Source: Takakia lepidozioides (Eukaryota > Streptophyta > Takakiopsida > Takakiales > Takakiaceae). From it: a stretch of 64,000 nucleotides of DNA. Location: positions 78,099,053-78,163,052 of the forward strand of contig CM060732.1 in NCBI GenBank assembly GCA_030704615.1. The letters run 5' to 3'. Positions 50,001 to 60,393 of the stretch are shown here, in pieces. The translations under genes were made by a program, and so were the position numbers. Under the pieces are notes generated by a model. The model worked only from the letters and a program-made list of their open reading frames with translations, was not told where the DNA came from and did not search any database. Position 1 is the first letter of the stretch. Every line of letters begins with the position of its first letter.

Positions 50001-53000
50001 CAATAGTGATTCCCTGTCAATCTCCATAGCTTTGTAGTCAAACACGGCATTCTTTGGCCAAGGTCAGTGAGGACCTTGTATTAACCATGGGATCATTCCT
50101 CAAAGAGGCGACTATCGATCACTCCCAGTCACGTCCATACAAAAGACAAGCAGAGAGCTACCTATGCCTACATGCGTTAACCCCAGAGGCACACATGCAA
50201 CAATAGCAAGCAACAGTTCAGAAGCCTACCAAATTGGTGTGGTGAACTTTGCATAGCACTTTTAGCTCCGCCAGAAACTCATTTGTCTTGGTGTCCTTCA
50301 TTCTCTTTATTGCTACTTCCTGCAGCATGACTCATGCTTTAACATACAGGAAAAGGAGGTCAAGGCAGATAGAAACAAAACTGATGCAAGGCTATTCTAA
50401 GGTCTGGACTTTTAAATTTTTGCCTCTGCTGTTAGGTGAGACATGCAGGGTCCCTCCAAGGTTTGAAAACTTTTCACAAGGAGACAGAATGAGACAACAA
50501 AGGCTATGAAATGAAATAAAATGACACTTCATAATCGCAGGAAGCTCAAAGATATAATGGGACAAGAGAGCATGGAACAAGAAAAGAAAAGAAAAGAAAT
50601 GAAATGAAATGAAATGAAATGGTGCTTTATAACGTCCAACTAGCTGAAATGAAAGTGGGGCCCCCAACTAGCTGAAGGAAAGAAAAAACTTCATAACATC
50701 CACAGGGGGCCCAATGGGACAAAGTAGAACAACAAGAAACCACGTCAGACAACACATGCAGACAAAGTGGCTAATGCAGAAAAACAAAAATTGACTATTT
50801 TGGATACATTGCCTGGGACGCACCCTGAGGGTAGTTTTGCACGACTAATCCTAGCAGATCCAGTGGTAGGGTCTCAACCCACCAGGGAAGGTCCAGAATT
50901 GCCACGGTTTTCACACATACCAAACAAATGTAACTTTATAGACAGAATTGAAATGAAATGACACCTTATAATGTCGACAGAAAGCTCAAAGTGCTTATGG
51001 GACAAAGAGAAAGCATGAAGCAAGCCCAAAACGACTATTGTTCAAGGGATTGTCCAAGAGTCAACGCCTCATGCAGAAAGAAAAGACATGAAAGGACGTC
51101 TGAGACAGTAAACAGTTTGGGGTTGGCATCCAGTCTAACTTACAGAGGCTTTCTGCATATTTAAGCACTTCCGCCAGTTTTCCTTTCAGTTTCCTTTGTC
51201 CTCCCTCCATCATGCTGGAAGTGAAGAGATTCAATGAGACATCATCCAACAAAATGAAATGCAAAGAAGGGAACCTGATTCTGTAGAGCCCCCAAGTAAA
51301 CGGATCCATAGGCACCCTGCCCCAGTAAATTTGTGTCCTTGAAGTTTTCAGTTGCCACCAGAATGTCATCGTAAGAAAATATGACTGGCTTCTCCATGTC
51401 AAATAGCCCAACAATCATTTCTGCAGCCACTGCAATCTAAGTTGGCAATATAATTGCATAAAGATTTTAACTCGTAAATTAGAAGAACTCGATCAACACC
51501 AACTGGGTAGCCTGTCCTAAGTTTCCTGTGAACTTTGTGAAGATTTTTCTCTCACCCTCTCTTGGGCCCCTGACGGGCGTAAAACAATCCTATTTCTCTA
51601 CAGCATTCTTTCCTATTTAAAAATAGTTATACCATTCAAGCCCCAGATATAGCCCAAATTGTCTGAGCAGTTATATTGTCTTCCTATGCTTAAGGACAGT
51701 AATTGAACTCCTCCGACAGTTCAATCCAAATCTTCTATGTGTCCAGCCTTCATTTATATCCGAACTGTCATCAATCTGGAAGGAGAAGCGGAAATTGGTT
51801 CCAGTATCTTATATTGAAAATGGAAAATGCCAGATTACTAAAGCTTAACAAGTGATTCTGTTAGACATGCTGCATGGTCATCCTTGCTGAAAAGGCCAGT
51901 TGTTTGTTGCTGTTTTTATTGTTGGTCACATGGGTCCTCTAGGGACCCCTGGACATTACAAGGTTTATTTCTTGCTTCCTTGCTAAGGTACTACAGCTGT
52001 GCTTCAGTGACCTCCAGTGGAGGTTATTTCTTTCTTCCTTTCTTTCCTCGGATGTTATAGAGTACCATTTCATTTCATTTCTTTCCTCTTTCATGAGGCC
52101 CACAGTCGTTGTGCAATTTAGCTCTGGTGCTTTCATGTGTGTTCCATGCTCCTGTCCCATATTGCTTGGGGCTTTTCTTGGACATTATAAAGTTTCTGTC
52201 TTTCTCCTCTGCCCCCGTTCCCATTTCTTCGAATTCCTCTCCCTCTTTCAGATGCACAGATCTTGGATCTACCTTGTTCCTTTACATCTCCCACAGGGCT
52301 TCATCTTCCTGGGGAATAATTACATATAGCATCTTTCTTTCTGTACGTCTTTCCCAGCTCCACTCCCTCACTGTATTTGAGTTCATGCAATCCATACCTT
52401 TCGAGAGGGTGTGCAAGCTGTCAGGGTTTGACATCCGAAAAACTGGCGGTTTTTGGATCAAGCAAGAGCAGCTTTGGAATAGGCTTGTGGTATCCAGGTC
52501 ACCTTCCCCTGCTTGCCCAAAGGATTTATGTCTCCAAGCAAGGGCGGACTTCTTCCACCCCATACAAAGCATCACCACGAAGATTGCAGCAATTAAAATG
52601 AGAGCACTGACCACCGCGCCTACGATCTCACCCACTGGAGCTTTGCTTTTGCCACCTGATCTATTTGATGCTGAACAGAAGAGGAAAGAACTTGACAGTC
52701 AAATTTAGAGACACCATTCATGGCAATTGATTTGACTTGTATCACAAGACCCATCCAGTTCCCAGGTTGGTTTTTACCTTTCAAAAACCAGGGCCATTTA
52801 TGACCTGCAATATCTCTCTCTTTTCTTCTTTTACATAATTCTCACCACGACAACAGCTGTGATGACCAAACAAATATAGGGTCCTACCAGTAAATACAAA
52901 CATATTTTTAGCAAAAGGTGTTGCAGTAATGTCTGGTATGTTGACAAGGTAGCTGCGACACAAACTATCTGAATGGAACCTGCATTTGCTAGTCACAACA

Positions 53001-53965
53001 TGTTTCCTACTTTGACTATTAACCGCAAAGATGTTTTTTAGGGGGAAGAAGAGTGCACCTTGTGTTGTGCGTGAAGTGATAGCTGGGGTGGCTATTATTG
53101 ATCCATTGTTGGAGAAACCCAAAACTGGAGGAGAATAAAACCATAGGATGAGCACATATCCCTCTCTCCAATTACTCTGTACTTTCTGTTGGTGCTCAAA
53201 GGGGCCAAAAAACCATCACTTCTTTCAGTACATCCAAATACAGCTTTAGATAGACAGGCCAATCAAAAAGAGCCCTCCAAGCAGACAGGAAGTACACTCA
53301 CCTTGTGAACTCAATGGGATGTAGTATAGTTGCTTGTTAGCAAGATTGTTTGTATGGCTGATGTTGTTGAGTGCCATGAATTCAGTCTCATTGATCGATT
53401 CAAACCGTTTTGACAGGCGGGTGAAGCTGTCTGAATCTTGAAGAAAATAGCTCAAGACAGATATGTCGGCATTCATGGAGCACCCACACAAGAGATCGAT
53501 GACAATATGTTGGCCTATGATCAATTGAGTATCCTGGTCTGAAGATGGTTGCCATGCTAAGCCCTGGTAACTGCCAGTTGTGACAATACCGTGGGTGGCA
53601 TTTTGTGCCTCCACAGTATACTGGGAAACTGCAAAATAGTGGGGGCTATTTGTAACACCGGATGTGCAAGCGCAGTTCACTTCTACAAACATAGATGTCT
53701 GACCAGCAGGGGCTGTAACGAAAGGATGCAATGGGGACTCCACATTCACATTGTGAGGGTCTACACCAAACAGCCCAGAAATAGTTGACAAGGACTCATT
53801 GTCAGATAGGTAGTGTAAAAACGCTTTGCACGAAGCCCTGTTGCCTTGGCAACTAAGAGGAGTGTTCAACGCCCACCTTGCTGGCGCATTCACCAGCGAA
53901 AGAAAGAGGACAAACAGAAGGGGGGGGCGGGGCAGGGGAGGCCGAAACAGCGAAGGGCATTCCAT
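44035..53965 (-). CDS. LYK3: LysM-domain receptor-like kinase, LYK3 type
   Basis: LysM receptor kinases bind chitin- or Nod-factor-like glycans at the plasma membrane. Ten exons (53302-53965, 52398-52670, 51275-51429, 50230-50319, 49240-49345, 47673-47824, 46972-47069, 45902-46046, 44977-45081, 44035-44199), all phase-consistent, give 650 residues. There is a signal peptide (about 1-32), then an ectodomain with CxC spacers (CAC, CGC) and LysM-like segments such as [16 protein letters not shown] transmembrane helix follows ([20 protein letters not shown], about 235-255). The kinase has a P-loop [15 protein letters not shown] lysine (about 368), HRDVKTSN (about 463), DFG (483-485) and GTLGYLAPE, so it is a canonical RD kinase that should be active. 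The C terminus [15 protein letters not shown] is typical of LYK3 relatives. Introns are 0.7-2 kb and repeat-laden. Ligand and physiological role cannot be read from sequence. Confidence 0.95.
47997..48292. repeat. 148-bp direct tandem duplication in a LysM kinase intron
   Basis: Copies at 47997-48144 and 48145-48292 both read CTAGGCTGCCAGACACTCAG, continue through CAGTTCTCTTTTTTCCTTGG and end at GGCACTTCCTCTT. They are almost identical (a visible difference is CACCAGAGC versus CACTGGAGC), so the duplication is recent. It lies between the exons at 47673-47824 and 49240-49345. Confidence 0.95.
50505..51070 (+). repeat. cluster of a short dispersed repeat family (SINE- or MITE-like)
   Basis: Three copies follow each other, each led by a GAAATG/AAAAG microsatellite and containing CTTATAATGTC or a variant, then AGCTCAAAG and ATGGGACAA. 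Other partial copies occur on the plus strand at 17455-17530, 44265-44330, 47118-47165 and 47270-47310, and on the minus strand at 41049-41210, 41290-41405, 52015-52080 and 52175-52205. The copy at 50945-51070 and the inverted copy at 41049-41110 share CAAGGGATTGTC and AGAGTCAAC. Confidence 0.7.
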
Positions 53966-55608
53966 TGCAGCAGCCCAGCTGCAGCTATGTTTGAATTCTC
54001 ACTCTAATCTCAGTCGCTTCCTCACTCACAAATACGCCCCTCTCCGCTTCAACCTGCCAACACTGCGCATTTCAGTTTGTCTGTCGCCTCCCTCTTTATT
54101 TCGCATCTGGGTGAGCCCACCAATCCGAGCCTGTAGAGCTCTCTTGCCCAAGCTACCATATTCCAAAACATATATGTTTGCAAGATAAACAATACAGGGG
54201 TGAAGCAAAAGTAGGTGAAATTTCAGTTTTTCACCGGCCCTCAGATATACATTTGAAGAAAAGAGGCTAACACGATCTTAAACTTCTGAACGTAGGCCTC
54301 TCAATCTTCTGAGGCACTCATCGAAGTAAAATGTGGATAGGACATAAATCCTATACTCCCCTGTCTGTCCTTTGCTCTCGTACAGAACTTGAACCTAAAA
54401 ATCCCGAAGTAAAATCACACTGATACTCCCGGGATAAGTCCAAGCCGCTTTCCCAGACAACCATGTGATCTTCGTTGTGGACAGATTGATTTTGAGCTGG
54501 TGAATTGCCGTCAATTTCAGCCCTTTGTCTGGTTGCTGCCAAGATCCAACCCAGCTCCATCATCTCAGCCATCCCCGCTGCTGCCAATGAAACATCCAGC
54601 TCCAGAAGCTTGGGGAAAACTCTCAAGCATTGACATACAAGCAGGGCCCAGCTGCTGAAGCCATGGCTCTGATTTGAGCGCGAACCCGAGCGAGCAGATC
54701 AACACTGCGCTAGAAACTCGGCAAAGAAAGAGGAGGAGAATGACTAGCAGCCCTGTACGTACATACACTGTATCTATACCGTATTGTACTCCCTTATTCA
54801 TCCATCCTCCCATCATTATTGATCCATCGCCGTCTTCATTCCTTCCCTGTTAGAGGGAACGATGAAGGCATATTCCTCTTGCACATATTCCTGGACCAAG
54901 ATCAGAACTATTCCTGGTTGTCCTGGAGAGCTGAGAGATGGTGGTGTCTATGTTACAGGCAAGAGGAGGGAGAGATGGTGGAGTCTATGTTCCTGGGGGC
55001 ACGGGATAGAACAAGAGGTTGATGAAAGGGCACAGTTAAGAATGAAAAGACAAGATCAGTGAAAGGGCACAATTAGTGATGAAAAGATATGATCTGTGAA
55101 AGGGTGTGATCACATGTTAAGCAAAAGGTTATAAATGTTGAGGAGAGAAAAGAGAAGGTTGCAGTTTCGACAAGCAAAACCCACCATCACCGAGCCATCA
55201 CCCAGCTGGGGGAGGTGAAGAGAGTACCTGAGATAACAAAGGAGAGCGGAGGAGCTGCATGACAGCGTACACATACAGTGATGTAATGGATTACGAGATG
55301 AGTACAGTGAAAACTCTTAAAGGGAAACTAGTATTCGGTTGAATGAATGTCTGAAGTCATTAGTGATGACGATTAACACTTGTGTGGAGTTGCATTTTCT
55401 TCCAGGGGCCCAAGCGAAGAAGATCATACTGATGTCATCTCTTTCACTGCAGATGCTAACACCTGCTGCACTAGCGCCAAACCAAGTAGTAATTACAAAA
55501 TGGGTCACCTCTTAAGGATCTCACTGCGAGTTACTTATTACCGGTAGCTGGGATGTCTGTTAGCGATATAGAAGAATAATATGAGATAATACATTCCATA
55601 GAATAATA
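53966..55608. other. intergenic region between the divergent LysM kinase and SET genes
   Basis: It includes the kinase promoter and 5' leader. No coding frame with family resemblance, RNA gene or array is visible. Confidence 0.4.
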
Positions 55609-56235
55609 ATGTCGTCATATATCACGCCAGATTTGTCGACACTGTCTAAAGCACAGATCCGACAAAAAATCTCGGATGTAGGAAGGCAAATTGATGCAGA
55701 ATTCAGTGGTGATCTTTCGCTCATAGCAGCGTCCCCGGAGGTGAATGAAGCAATGTTGAAAATCATGTGCGTTTGCCAGTATGATGGGAGGAAAAAAGAA
55801 AATAGAAAGAAAGTTGGAGGAAAGTGTATGTATGATTGCCATTGCAGTAAGAATCAAAGAACTTGCAGCCAAAGTTGCTCTTGTCATGGAATCTGCATAT
55901 ACAACACCTTTGTACAGCTTCCAAAGCTTGAGATTGTGAGCCATCCAAATTTAGGAAGAGAAGTTGTGACCACAGAATATCTTGAACCGTCCAGGGTAAC
56001 TCATATTTTCACTGGACGTGTCTTGAATGAAGCTGATCATGAGAGGGAAGACGCGCAACTGGCTCCAGGCAGCGCAAGATATGTAATCACCGGGCAGTGG
56101 GCAGGCAGACCAGAGTTGGTTGGCGATCCTGGTCCGAAGTTCTGTGTGGATCCAAAGCAGAGCGATGGGAAGGTAACAATCGGAGGGTTGCTGAATCACA
56201 GCTGCGCTTACAATGTTGAAGTGATTGAACTGTGA
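55609..56235 (+). CDS. SET-domain protein, N-terminal exon (pre-SET and most of SET)
   Basis: SET domains methylate lysines with S-adenosylmethionine. The exon encodes up to 208 residues from MSSYITPDLSTLSKAQIRQK. A cysteine cluster (CVC...CMYDCHC...CSQSCSCHGIC) resembles a pre-SET/CXC zinc module. After it come YNTFVQLPKLEIVSHPNLGR, the SET strand IFTGRVL (for the usual EYxGE), a conserved Tyr (ARYVITGQ), FCVDPKQ and the GLLNHSCAYNVEV cofactor/knot motif. The frame closes right after VIEL, but GAACT|GTGAGG there is a good donor, so the open frame probably continues in later exons. The end of the SET domain and a post-SET motif are found at 57880 onward, and I infer both belong to one gene. 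Whether it is active is open. Confidence 0.75.
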   Translation: MSSYITPDLSTLSKAQIRQKISDVGRQIDAEFSGDLSLIAASPEVNEAMLKIMCVCQYDGRKKENRKKVGGKCMYDCHCSKNQRTCSQSCSCHGICIYNTFVQLPKLEIVSHPNLGREVVTTEYLEPSRVTHIFTGRVLNEADHEREDAQLAPGSARYVITGQWAGRPELVGDPGPKFCVDPKQSDGKVTIGGLLNHSCAYNVEVIEL

Positions 56236-57510
56236 GGGCCCAACCCAGTCAGTCATAGTACAAGACTGTGTTTTTCCATTTTTTTCTTTTCTATGGGAAG
56301 GAAAAAATAAATTAATACATTATAATTATAATCAGAATTATAAAAGAATAAGGTTTCTACGAAAAAATCATTGCTAAGAAAAAATTCCACATTTATCAAC
56401 TTTCTCTGGTAGTGTCATATTATCAATCCTCAGTTCCAATTCATGACCTTCAAGTGTGCAGTGAAGCAACATATTTGATCCAATTTCTTGTTATAGTTTC
56501 TAAAACATTTGTTTTAAAAAAACAAGACCTTCTTTTTACTTAAATTAAATTAAAATCAAATTAAACATTTTTAAATTAATGGCTGTGCCTAGTCACACAG
56601 TAGCCTTTTTTTCTTTTTTTCCGGAATAAGTCATAAAATTTATGGCATGGCACAAGGGAAAAATAACCTTGCGAAACAGCTTACAACAGAGTAGCTTGAA
56701 AGTCACAGAGACTGGATCTGAAATATATTAACATAGCCAACCCAATTTTTGAGAAAGAGGCACTCCATTCTTGCGGCATGCATTTTGTTGTTTTATAGTT
56801 TAATGTATGTTTTTTCTTAGATTCTGTTTCCCCAAGGAAACCCAAGCCACAGCCACTGGGCCTTGAGGGGGGAAATTCCCCTTTTGAGGACAGAGCCCAA
56901 AGGGCAGCACAGGGGATTGAACCCCAGACGCGTGTATTTTTAAATGACTAGCATGGGTTCTTAACACTATGTAAGAACGCGATCATTATATATATCTCTA
57001 ATTTTCTTTTAATAAATCTAAACCTAAATTTTGAAAAATAATAAATATCTTTGCCTTTCATCTTTCCTGACCTTTCGGTTTGGTGGCTAGGCCCCTAGCA
57101 TGGTCTTTTCTGGGGGTTTTAACTTTTTTTCCCTCCTTCTTAATAAAACTTTTCATTTCCCCAGAAATATAATAATAAAATGTAGTAATCTAATATAGAA
57201 TAATATATTTCTAGAATCGATATTAAAAACCAGAATAAATCCATGTCACACTCTACTCATACTTGCTAGTAAGCCCCAAAATATGATGTTCTAAAATTAT
57301 ATTTTACCGGATGAATTTCAGGTGGCAAAACAAGAGGATATATATGGTTGGAAAATCTCTGTCCCATCTTCATATTAAGAGCGGGACTCCGCTCACTTTT
57401 CATTATGTGTAATAACCGCACCACATTTTCATTCATGACCATTTAAATCTCAAAAATTAGTTAGAACAACTGTCATATCCCATATTACATTTCAGTATGT
57501 CTTTCTTACT
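56236..57510. other. AT-rich presumed intron of the SET gene
   Basis: The stretch is AT-rich and contains the SINE candidate and the tentative small exon at 57322-57360. No other coding sequence was found. Confidence 0.45.
56820..56975 (-). mobile_element. candidate tRNA-derived SINE
   Basis: On the minus strand the segment contains TCTGGGGTTCAATCCCCTG, which forms a T-arm with a perfect short stem and fits the pol III B box (GGTTCAANYCC). It is preceded by TAGTGTTAAGAACCCATG, resembling a weak A box, and followed by a body ending in an A-rich tract. It looks like a tRNA-headed SINE; family membership is unverified. Confidence 0.4.
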
Positions 57511-57735
57511 TAAGCTTGGGCAAACCTTTGGTTAGAGTCTGAGTCTCTTCTCTTAGTCTAACCTCCTCCTTTCAGTAGTCTGCAGCACTTCTTATCATCA
57601 AGGGGCTACTCACTTGGGCAACAATTCCTTGACATTGTAGAGGTCCAGCTCCACACAAAGCATACATCTGCAGAGTTGTCGTCCTGCTTGCATGTCCAAC
57701 TGAAACATCGCACCTTCAATGAGAATTAGTGTGTG
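57511..57735 (-). pseudogene. decayed inverted copy of the post-SET/coiled-coil coding segment
   Basis: Reverse-complemented, this stretch aligns over its length with 57865-58088. At protein level it reads FSWTCKQDDNSADVC, then after a frameshift LCGAGPLQCQGIVAQVSSPL, then a TGA, then KEEVRLREETQTL. The right arm has FSWTCGENDNDFAELC, CQGIVAELGSPLM and KEEVRLRTEIVTL. It therefore derives from coding sequence and has since decayed. The arms are separated by about 130 bp. Confidence 0.8.
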
Positions 57736-57879
57736 ATGTACTGATTCCATTTCGTTCCATATTTGAAGTGAGTTGAGTAGGTGAGGAGGGTCACTAACCA
57801 AGATCTATATTTAAGTAATACCATGACCAGTGGACATGTCAGTAATATCATGATCAGAGATAAAAACTAAATCTCATTG

Positions 57880-59166
57880 AAGGTGCAATGTTTCAGTTGG
57901 ACATGCGGCGAGAACGATAATGATTTTGCGGAGCTATGCTTGTGTGGAGCTGATCCTGTAATATGTCAAGGAATTGTTGCCGAATTGGGTAGCCCATTGA
58001 TGAGAAAAAGTATTGAACACTGGTCTAAGGAGGAGGTTAGACTTAGAACAGAGATTGTGACTCTGAGTGAACGTTTGACCAAGCTTAAACACAGCAATAA
58101 TAGAGATGAATCAAAGATTAAGGAGCTGGAAGATGATCTTCAAAAGCAAATTGAAAGAAAAGATTTTGTTGCAAACAAAGTAAGCCAAGCGAAGCGTGAC
58201 AATGCAGCTCATCTTCAAAAGGCAAGTAATGATCAAGAAGCAGGACCTTCTTCGCAGGGTCACAAGGATAGTGACGACACCGCAGTAGTAGGAGTCCCAA
58301 TGGATGAAGTAGGTTTGCTTCAGGCAGGACTACACACAAAATCAAGGAGCAAATCCCCTCCAAACAAGAGTCCCAGGCTTGAAAAACCAAAAGAAAGTTC
58401 CGTTCGTAGAGGCAGTGGTAGTGAAATAAAACATGGTCACGCAACAAGGTCTGCAAGTAGGATGAAGATACAGCAATTAGGATCAGAACGGGCTGGGCCT
58501 GCTAGAGCTACTGGTACAGATTCTCCCATGCGGGAAAACTCGCCCAAAAGACAGCAAAGAGTAAGTTTTGGACACGTTGGCAGAACGTCCCCTAGAAGCG
58601 ATAATATGCCAAGTGGAAATGTATCAACAAGTAGCACTGCTGGAACCCGCAGCCCAAAGCGTAAAAACAGTCCTAACAAAGTTCCAGAACACGCTAAAGA
58701 TTGGGAGGCAGGGCTACTAACAGAGGATGAAATCAAACATATCTTCAGTTGGATCGAGGGAGTTGAGCACCCAAGAGGTGATTCAAGAACTGTCACAGCT
58801 TGGCCTGAAGCTAAAACCTGGGCATTTTGGTTGCATACAACTTTCAAGCGTCCAACAGCTGAACAGGCAAGAACTTGGCCAGATGAGTGGTCAGGTGTAC
58901 ACTCCTACACACTTCGAAGAGCAGATTCAAACGAAGCTATCACAAACATGCTTCACCCTCTTCGTTTTGAACTTCTAGCCATACTGTTAGACCTTTTGAC
59001 ATTTCCTGAACCTGCACGTAAGTTGTCTCGTGGAAGTTTTGTTAAAGATAGGGAAGGCACAATGTGGTGTCTTGTTTGGGCCCATACTAACGACCTTCCA
59101 CACGAGCTTCATATCGAAGAAGCATGGGCACAATCAAGTGGAGGTCAACGCAGTATGCGTTTATAA
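57880..59166 (+). CDS. probable 3' exon of the SET gene: post-SET, coiled coil, SP-rich region, novel C-terminal domain
   Basis: An open frame of over 420 codons is bounded upstream by TAA at 57868. It has no ATG before residue 43, so it reads as an internal or last exon entered at an acceptor such as TTGAAG|GTGC. It begins FSWTCGENDNDFAELCLCGA followed by DPVICQGIV. The CxCG...CxG pattern is that of a post-SET zinc motif, placed just after where a SET domain would end. Next come a charged coiled coil (about residues 48-105) and a disordered basic stretch with SPxK-type motifs (NKSPR, ENSPKR, RSPKRKNSP). The final ~140-residue folded-looking part has many Trp (DWEAGLLTEDEIKHIFSWIE, WAFWLHTTFKRPTAEQARTW). 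I recognise no family for that C-terminal part. A 13-codon exon at 57322-57360 (VAKQEDIYGWKIS) could supply the missing SET segment, but at least one more short exon would still be needed to keep phase. Confidence 0.65.
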   Translation, partial: KVQCFSWTCGENDNDFAELCLCGADPVICQGIVAELGSPLMRKSIEHWSKEEVRLRTEIVTLSERLTKLKHSNNRDESKIKELEDDLQKQIERKDFVANKVSQAKRDNAAHLQKASNDQEAGPSSQGHKDSDDTAVVGVPMDEVGLLQAGLHTKSRSKSPPNKSPRLEKPKESSVRRGSGSEIKHGHATRSASRMKIQQLGSERAGPARATGTDSPMRENSPKRQQRVSFGHVGRTSPRSDNMPSGNVSTSSTAGTRSPKRKNSPNKVPEHAKDWEAGLLTEDEIKHIFSWIEGVEHPRGDSRTVTAWPEAKTWAFWLHTTFKRPTAEQARTWPDEWSGVHSYTLRRADSNEAITNMLHPLRFELLAILLDLLTFPEPARKLSRGSFVKDREGTMWCLVWAHTNDLPHELHIEEAWAQSSGGQRSMRL

Positions 59167-59194
59167 ACAAACAATACTATTGCTGGTTCGTAAC

Positions 59195-59415
59195 CTGTCA
59201 GTAGCTGGGTTGGATAGAGCACTGAGTACTACCCAGGTGATTCTTGGTTCAAATCCTGCTACCTTGTCAGGTGTGGTATTTATCTTCTCTTGGTTGGTGG
59301 TGTCCCATGGGTTGGGTTGTTTTCTCCTCTCACTAGGTACAATTAAGGGGTCTGATATGTGGGCGGCTCCAGGGTGTGATTCCCCTTTCTATAAGAGAAA
59401 TACAATAAAAACTAA
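59195..59415 (+). mobile_element. tRNA-derived SINE
   Basis: An A box TAGCTGGGTTGG at 59202 and a perfect B box GGTTCAAATCC at 59246 lie 44 nt apart, the spacing found in tRNA genes. The acceptor and T stems do not pair properly, so it is not a working tRNA. The head is followed by about 150 bp of unrelated body ending in AATACAATAAAAACTAAAG. That is the plan of a plant SINE. It sits just downstream of the SET gene's last stop codon. Confidence 0.65.
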
Positions 59416-59920
59416 AGTTTGTACTCGTGGGGTGAATATAAAAAATCACTTATGAGTCAATCAAACAATTTATCTTCTCACTGAATCAAATTCACATAAT
59501 TTGCAGCACTCAAAATAAAATATAGATCAATTGAAAATGTAGGATTCTTAACATTCTTAATTCACAAATAATTATCATAAAGCTAACATAAGGGTATACA
59601 TCCGGGTCCCGAAATTCTGCCACATCAGGTTATGTATTTGGATAATACCCCATGGGTATTTCAGAGTAATAAACTCACCGGCTAACTCCTACAACTTTTT
59701 TTTGTTTTTTTTTTTTTTGTTTGAAAGGGAAACACCTGGGAGCGACAGCTCACAAATCCTGAGGAGTCAATGAAAACTGAGCAGGGAATAAAACAATACA
59801 GAATGTGAGAAAGATTTAAAGATATGAGGAATGAGGAAGGCTGGAAACTGCCTTGTACATAACTTTACTAGGTAGTCATTGGTCCATGTTGTTGAGGGAA
59901 ATGACAATGAAGGATGGTGG

Positions 59921-60271
59921 TTATGCACCCTCAAAGGCAAATACAAAGAAAAGAAGAAGAAGAAGAAGAAGAAGAGTGCAAAGACTAAGTAAAAGTGAAG
60001 TGAAGTGCATGTAGTGAGCTACATTGGTGTTTGGCAGCTTCATGTGGGCAGGAGACGGTAACGGTTCCAAGGCTTCCCAAGAAGACCCATCTGTTCGTTT
60101 GCCATCATTTGGAGGTTTTCCCACACGATTCTTGTTGGAGATTTGAGCACTTACCTTCAAGAAAGCAGCAATAAGAGGGGATCTGATGTAATTGTCTCCC
60201 AAGAACCAAGAAGCTGAGAAAGAGACAGAGGACAGGACAGTTAGAACAAAGAAAGACGTTGTTGGGGACAT
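59921..60271 (-). CDS. possible small secreted or anchored protein (116 aa)
   Basis: From ATG 60271 the frame starts MSPTTSFFVLTVLSSVSFSA, a plausible signal peptide. It continues with a hydrophilic middle (NKNRVGKPPNDGKRTDGSSW) and ends in a leucine-rich hydrophobic tail encoded by a GAA/CTT microsatellite at about 59952-59974. The layout imitates a GPI-anchored or tail-anchored small protein. It is divergent from the subtilase 123 bp away. The tail is suspicious because it comes from a simple repeat, so this may be chance or a gene spliced before the repeat. Confidence 0.25.
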   Translation of the reverse strand: MSPTTSFFVLTVLSSVSFSASWFLGDNYIRSPLIAAFLKVSAQISNKNRVGKPPNDGKRTDGSSWEALEPLPSPAHMKLPNTNVAHYMHFTSLLLSLCTLLLLLLLLFFVFAFEGA

Positions 60272-60393
60272 CTTCTCGCAGCTCACAGTTTGAGCAAACT
60301 CTCGCCTTATTGACGACCTCCCACAGGGAGTGTACAAATGTCCAGCTGAATTTTAGCTAGAAACAGTGGGGGGGACAGAGAGTGTTCACTGCA

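Noticed and set aside
59195-59267. Functional tRNA gene
   Set aside because: Pol III boxes are well spaced, but acceptor and T-stem pairing fails and a non-tRNA body follows, so it is a SINE head.
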